Below, in pieces: positions 59,934 through 64,000 of a DNA stretch of 64,000 nt (positions within the stretch are counted from its first letter, which is position 1; every line of letters begins with the position of its first letter). The stretch is from Erinaceus europaeus. Lineage: Eukaryota > Chordata > Mammalia > Eulipotyphla > Erinaceidae. The translations under genes and the position numbers were made by a program. Location: assembly GCF_950295315.1 (NCBI RefSeq), contig NC_080165.1, positions 11,163,093 through 11,227,092 on the forward strand, given 5' to 3'. The notes below the pieces were generated by a model. It made no database searches and was not told the DNA's origin. It was given only the letters and a program-made list of their open reading frames with translations.

Positions 59934-61365
59934 GGAGGAAGCCCCATCCCTGCCTCTGCTGGGCCTTCCTGTAGTGAATCCACAGACAGGTTGGTGGTGT
60001 GGGCAGACCAGGGGTTGCCAGGAGCAGAGCGAGTGGGGTGCAGGCAGGAGCCCTGGGTCTGCTGCTGGGAGTGCTTGGGCAGGAGGGTGAGGGGGTGTGG
60101 GGGACAGAAAGAAGGAGGGCAAGGCGGAAGAAGGGCAGGAGGAGGAGATGGAGGAGGAAGGGGAGGGGGATGAAAGGTGGGGGAGACAGAGTAGGGACCC
60201 AGAAGGGAAGGGAACAGGTTGCCATAGGAACCACCCTCTACCTCTTCCATCAGAATCCAGTTCCTTGGAACTCCAAGGCACACAGGGTACCCTGGGGCCA
60301 GCAGGGTCTGCTCCCCCTGCAGGGGCCTGCTAATAACTTTGGTGCACACAGGCACTGTGACTACACTGCCTTTTGTCCCCAAGGGACCCCCCACAGCAAC
60401 CCCAGCCATCTCCATGGGGAGGTGACCCCATGCTGTGTCATGCAGACCTTGGGCTGGTTATGGGGCAGAAGTCACTAGTGGTGGGGGAGCTGCCAGGGGA
60501 GGGGACAGCTCTGAGAAGTACCCCAGCTGCCTAAGGCTGGCTCAGGGATTGGGAGGCTCTCCAAGGCAGGTCAGGGCTCTGGCACTTCCTCTACCTCCAG
60601 CCAGAATCCCTGGAGTCAGAGCCTCGAGCCAGGCTATGCCCAGTGGCTGGGGAGGTGTGGGTCGGTGAGGCTGGGTGTGGAGGCCAGGCAAAGGTTGGTG
60701 TGGCAGGGGGAGCCAACCACACGGAGGCTGCCTGTGACCCTTCATATCCTGGAGAAGAAGCTGCTTGCAGAGAAGGTGCTGGTGAAAAGCCCTTCCTGTC
60801 AGCAGGCCCAGGGGATGGACAGAAGAAGCCTGATGTGGGAAGACCAGAGAGGGAGTCTGCTGCCCGGGCTGGGCCTCTGCCCTGGTCTCTGACAGTCATC
60901 TGGCTTCACGTATTCCTTCTCTAACAGGTGCAGCTGTTAGAGAACATGACATTAACCCACCTCCCCAAAGACCAGACTCATGCCCCTCTCCTCTATCCTG
61001 CTGCCTTCCCACTGCCAGGAATACCCTGCCCACACCTCCATCGTCTCCTGTTGGGACTTCTGGGGTCCCTTGAGGGACCCCCATGTTCTAGGTCAGTGCT
61101 GGGCTACTCAGAATGAGGCTGGGAGAAGCCTACTTCTCTCCCTCCTTCCAGGGGCACTGCCCTGCTCTGAACTCCAGACCTGTTACCACTGATTTTAGAG
61201 GTGCTTTAGACTAGAAATAGAAGGTACTAGATTTTAGTAGGTCAGTTTCCACTCAGGATGAGGACACTTGATGTCAGTTCCTGTGAGTGTGTGTTTGTTC
61301 ACCCTTAATCTTCCCACCAAAGTCTACTTACTCCCTGCCCAATTGTTCTCCATCTCAAATACCTG
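59934..61365. other. Single-copy, GC-richer stretch (1.4 kb)
   Basis: Purine-rich at 60100-60190 (GGAGGAGATGGAGGAGG). An 11-bp palindrome lies at 60917-60944. Many overlapping frames of 60-160 codons on both strands reflect high GC and low complexity. None has a domain. Confidence 0.5.
60917..60944. repeat. 11-bp perfect inverted repeat, 6-base loop
   Basis: TTCTCTAACAG (60917-60927) and CTGTTAGAGAA (60934-60944) around GTGCAG. Confidence 0.9.
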
Positions 61366-61697
61366 TTAGCTCTCCCTCTCTCTCACTCTCCCTCCCTCCT
61401 CTCTCTCTTTCCTTATCTCTCTCCCTTTTTCTCTCTCACCCTCTCTCCTCTCTCTCCCTTTCTCTCTTTTTCCTTTTCTCTCCCTCTCTCCCTTTTCTTT
61501 CTCCCCCTCTATTTCCCTCCTTCTCTCCCCCTCCCACTCTTCCTTCCTCTCTCTCTCTCCCTCTTTCTCTCCACTTCCCTCTCTCCCCTTTCTCTTCCTC
61601 CCTTCTCTATCTCCACCTCTGCACTCTCATTTCCTCCTTTCTCCCTCTCTCTCCCTTTCTCTCCTTCCCCCCTCCCCCCTCTCCTCCCCTCCCCCTG
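61366..61697. repeat. Polypyrimidine tract (CT/CCT/CTTT mix)
   Basis: About 330 bases, almost all pyrimidine on the plus strand, without a single dominant unit. Confidence 0.95.
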
Positions 61698-61963
61698 CAG
61701 TTGGTGGGCATGTAGCCACACCCTCCACTATAGCCAGCTTCTCTCTGCCACTGTATCTACAAGAGCAGGGCTGAGTGTGCTCTGATATTCACCGTTTTCA
61801 CAGAGAAACAGCCCTGCCCTAATGGATCCATGTGGGGTTTCAGCAGGGTTATTGGCTCATTCCTCCAGCAGCTGCTCCCTCCCTCCATCTGCCCTCAGCC
61901 AGGGTCTGGGGGCACTTGGCTCCCATGTGCTCACCAGCTCCTCCTCCTCCCAGGGCAGATCTG

Positions 61964-61965
<2 letters not shown>
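61698..61965. other. Single-copy stretch
   Basis: Short unique segment between the two low-complexity regions. Nothing recognised. Confidence 0.45.
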
Positions 61966-61999
<34 letters not shown>

Positions 62000-62286
62000 A
62001 CGTGTGTGTGTGCCTGTGTGTGTGTCTGTCTCTGTGTGCCTGTGTATGTATCTGTGTGCCCGTGTATGTGTGTGTGTCTCTGTGTGTATCTCTGTGTGTG
62101 TGCATGTGTCTGTGTGTGCCTGTGTGTGTTTGTCTGTGTGTGTGTCTGTGTCTCTGTGTGTGCGTGTGTCTGTGTGTGCCTGTGTGTGTTTGTCTGTGTG
62201 TGTGTCTATGTGTGTGTCTGTATGTGTGTGTCTCTGTGTGTGTGTCTATGTGTGTATGTGTCTCTGTGTCTGTGTGTGTGTGTTTC
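61966..62286. repeat. Long interrupted (TG)n repeat
   Basis: About 320 bases of TG with TCTG, CCTG, TATG and TTTG interruptions in recurring order, including a near-exact higher-order repeat (TGTCTGTGTGTGCCTGTGTG at about 62107 and 62167). The 120-237-codon Cys/Val-rich frames are artefacts. Confidence 0.97.
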
Positions 62287-62479
62287 TGCCTATGGCCCTC
62301 CTGCAGCTGGTGCCAGACTCTGTCACATGAGGCTGCCAAGTGCCCTGGGTCTCCATAGCCCAGTCCTCCTGAGGGTCCAGCTGTGTTCTGCTTCGTCTTC
62401 TGGGAATGGTCTTTCTCTGTCCCTCACCTGGCCTGCCTGTGTCTGCATGGCTCAGCAGAACCCCTTGAACTTTCTTTTT

Positions 62480-62700
62480 TCCTTTTCCTTTTTTAAAAAT
62501 TATCTTTATGGAGTGGATAGAGACAGCCAGAAATCAAGAAGGTAAAGGAGGTGATAGTGAGGGAGAGACAGAGAGATACCTGTAGCACTGTTTCACCACT
62601 TGCAAAGCTTTCTCCCTGAAGGTGGGGACTGGGGGCTCAAAACCTGGGTCCTCACACATTATAATATGTGCACTCAGTCAGGTGTGCCACCGCCTGGCCT
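62480..62700 (-). mobile_element. SINE-B, inverted
   Basis: Tail, GATAGAGACAGCCAGAAATC arm, hairpin and head complement GTGTGCCACCGCCTGGCC. Confidence 0.9.
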
Positions 62701-63292
62701 GATGAGCTTTCTCTACGTGCCTTCAGTGCACTCTAGAACCTTTCATCACAAGATATGTCACACTATGTGGCAATCTTATTCATCCATCCATTCATTCATT
62801 CATTCATATATTCAGTCATCCATCCATCCATTCATTCTGTGTGCCAGTTACTTATCTAAGTATGTTGGATAAGGAAAAGAAAGAAGAGAAGGGGAAGGGG
62901 GAGGAAGAGACAGGAAGATCCCAAGTTCCCTGTCATCTCTAAGGCTTACTTAATAGTGGGGAGGGCCTAGAAATTAACTTGGATTAGAAAATGGGACAGA
63001 GGGTATCAGGGATGAGGAAGTCTCAAAGAGAGAAAAAAAAAAACTTCAGGAAAAAAGTGAGAGAGGTTCTTAGAGTGTTGACATCCCCGGTGAGGCAACA
63101 GACTTGCTGGAAGCTTCACAGGAAGTGAAGGTGACTTTGGAGGACAGGGAAGGAGCCACACTGATATCTGGAGAACCTTCTGGAGAAAGAAGGATAGCTT
63201 AATTTGAAGATTCTGAAGCAGGAGCACACCCATCTGGTTTGTTAGCACATGAGGCTAATGTAGATTCAGGAGGGTGGGGGGCAATGGGGAAA
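62701..63292. other. Single-copy stretch with (CATT)n/(CATC)n
   Basis: Tetranucleotide repeats of CATC and CATT at about 62779-62838. The rest has no recognised feature. Confidence 0.55.
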
Positions 63293-63379
63293 GAAGAGGA
63301 GGAGAAGGAAGAGAAAGAGGAGGTGGAGGAGGAAAAGGAGGAGAAAGAGGAAGAGGAGGGGGAAGAGGAAGAGGAGGGG

Positions 63380-63411
<32 letters not shown>

Positions 63412-63415
63412 CAGA
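63293..63415. repeat. (GGA/GAA)n purine tract
   Basis: About 120 bases of pure or nearly pure purine in GAGGAA/GGAGGA units on the plus strand. The Glu-rich frame across it is an artefact. Confidence 0.96.
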
Positions 63416-63437
63416 AAGGCCAGAGTGACAGTTAGCG

Positions 63438-64000
63438 GTATTTATATACTTACATTATATTTCAGACTACTCTCTGCCCTTTCCAGCTTTCTGGTCCTAT
63501 TCTCAACTCTGACACCATTTTCCCAGACTATATATATATATATATATATATTGCATCTAGGGTTATTGCTAGGGCTCAGTGCCTGAACTACTAACCCACT
63601 GTTCCTGGAGGCCATATTTTCCATTTTGTTGTTATTGTTGTTGATTTTATTGCTGTTGGATATGACAAAGAGAAATCAAGAGAGGAGGGGAAGATAGACA
63701 GGGAGGAGAGAAATATGACACCTGCAGACCTGCTTCACTGCCTGTGAAGTGACTCCCCTGCAGGTGGGGAGCCGGGGGATCGAACCAGGACTTGCTCTTC
63801 ATGCCATGTGCACTTAACATGCAGCACTACCACCCAACCCCTCCCCCCAGATTACTTTTAGCACCCTTGCTTGTTTTCTGCCAGGCTCAGGCAAAAATTA
63901 TTAAAGTCCTGGGCCTCTTGGAATATACCTAAAATACACTTCCTAGCTTTGTCCCTCACAAAAGATCCTTAGTTCCATTTGCTCTATTCTTGCCTTTAGG
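63438..64000 (+). mobile_element. L1 type 2, 3' UTR, split by SINE-A and cut by the window end
   Basis: CTCTGCCCTTTCCAGCTTTC ... TTTTCCCAGACT to 63528, (TA)n, then the SINE, then CAGATTACTTTTAGC ... GGCCTCTTGGAATATACC ... TATTCTTGCCTTTAGG at the window end. The order matches 15280-15490. Confidence 0.85.
63548..63846 (-). mobile_element. Long-form SINE-A, inverted, in L1
   Basis: 3' module complement (CTAGGGTTATTGCTAGGGC), TTGTTG linker, purine arm, hairpin, GGGGGATCGAACCAGGAC and head complement. CCCAGA-T/C flanks are compatible with a short TSD. Confidence 0.9.

Noticed and set aside
59777..60415. 212-codon minus-strand frame
   Set aside because: Half is CA repeat (Thr-His) and the rest is proline-rich GC-biased sequence without a domain or a plausible start.
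61832..62545. 237-codon Cys/Val-rich frame, the longest in the window
   Set aside because: It is a direct read of the interrupted TG repeat and ends in a SINE.

Overview
This window is vertebrate nuclear DNA, most likely from a hedgehog (Erinaceidae, e.g. Erinaceus). I found no host protein-coding gene, rRNA or functional tRNA gene that I can support. The long open frames are almost all translations of microsatellites and repeats. The organism call rests on three things seen in the sequence: dozens of tRNA-derived SINEs of the hedgehog ERI type; L1 3' ends of several subfamilies; and two copies of a non-LTR retrotransposon whose protein and 3' end fit the Vingi elements reported from hedgehogs. 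The window is probably intergenic or deep intronic.

Names used below. SINE-A has an A box resembling TAGCGCAGCGGGTTAAGC, a B box GGTTCGAGCCC, then a CT-rich arm and an A-rich tail. SINE-B has a head like GGGGCCAGGTGGTGGCACAC and a diverged version of the same body. SINE-C has a head like AGATAGCATAATGGTTATGC and an arm like CCAGAGCTGAGCAGTGCTCT. SINE-D has a head like GGAGGTGGCACAGTGGATAA. Long forms of A and B carry an extra 3' module ending near CCCCAGCAATAACCCTGGAG. L1 type 1 has a short 3' UTR (CTGCACCAAAGTAAAAG ... AATAAAG). L1 type 2 has a UTR of 1 kb or more (GGTTCCAGATGCTACCATGA ... TTGTACCCCTCTTATCCTA). L1 type 3 is an older form with a tail like GAACTCTGGTGGTGGGTGTG.

Layout. 1-13.1 kb: single-copy DNA with scattered SINEs, a short mariner-like MITE (5.65 kb) and purine/pyrimidine tracts. 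13.1-25 kb: a long polypyrimidine tract, nested SINEs (16.0-16.7 and 17.8-18.5 kb) and L1 3' ends. 25.8-27.2 kb: an L1 ORF2/3' end carrying three separate later insertions, one a 189-bp Vingi derivative. 28-30 kb: SINE pile-up. 33.4-34.9 kb and 38.3-38.8 kb: L1 copies with a 5' inversion (twin priming). 40-48 kb: L1 and pyrimidine repeats, with a 5'-truncated Vingi copy at 44.2-44.8 kb inside a SINE and still open for about 200 codons. 49.8-52.5 kb: the longest repeat-poor stretch, with a candidate conserved regulatory block at 50.4-51.0 kb. 52.5-58.6 kb: another nested L1/SINE stack and an ancient L1. 59-64 kb: GC-richer single-copy DNA, long TG and polypyrimidine repeats, and an L1 cut by the window edge.

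Taken together, the window is a record of retrotransposition. Insertion order can be read from nested copies with target-site duplications (TSDs). L1 enzymes probably moved the A-tailed SINEs. Vingi, which ends in a GAA/AAG repeat, probably moved its own internally deleted derivative. Coordinates of diverged repeats are approximate to about 10-20 bases.
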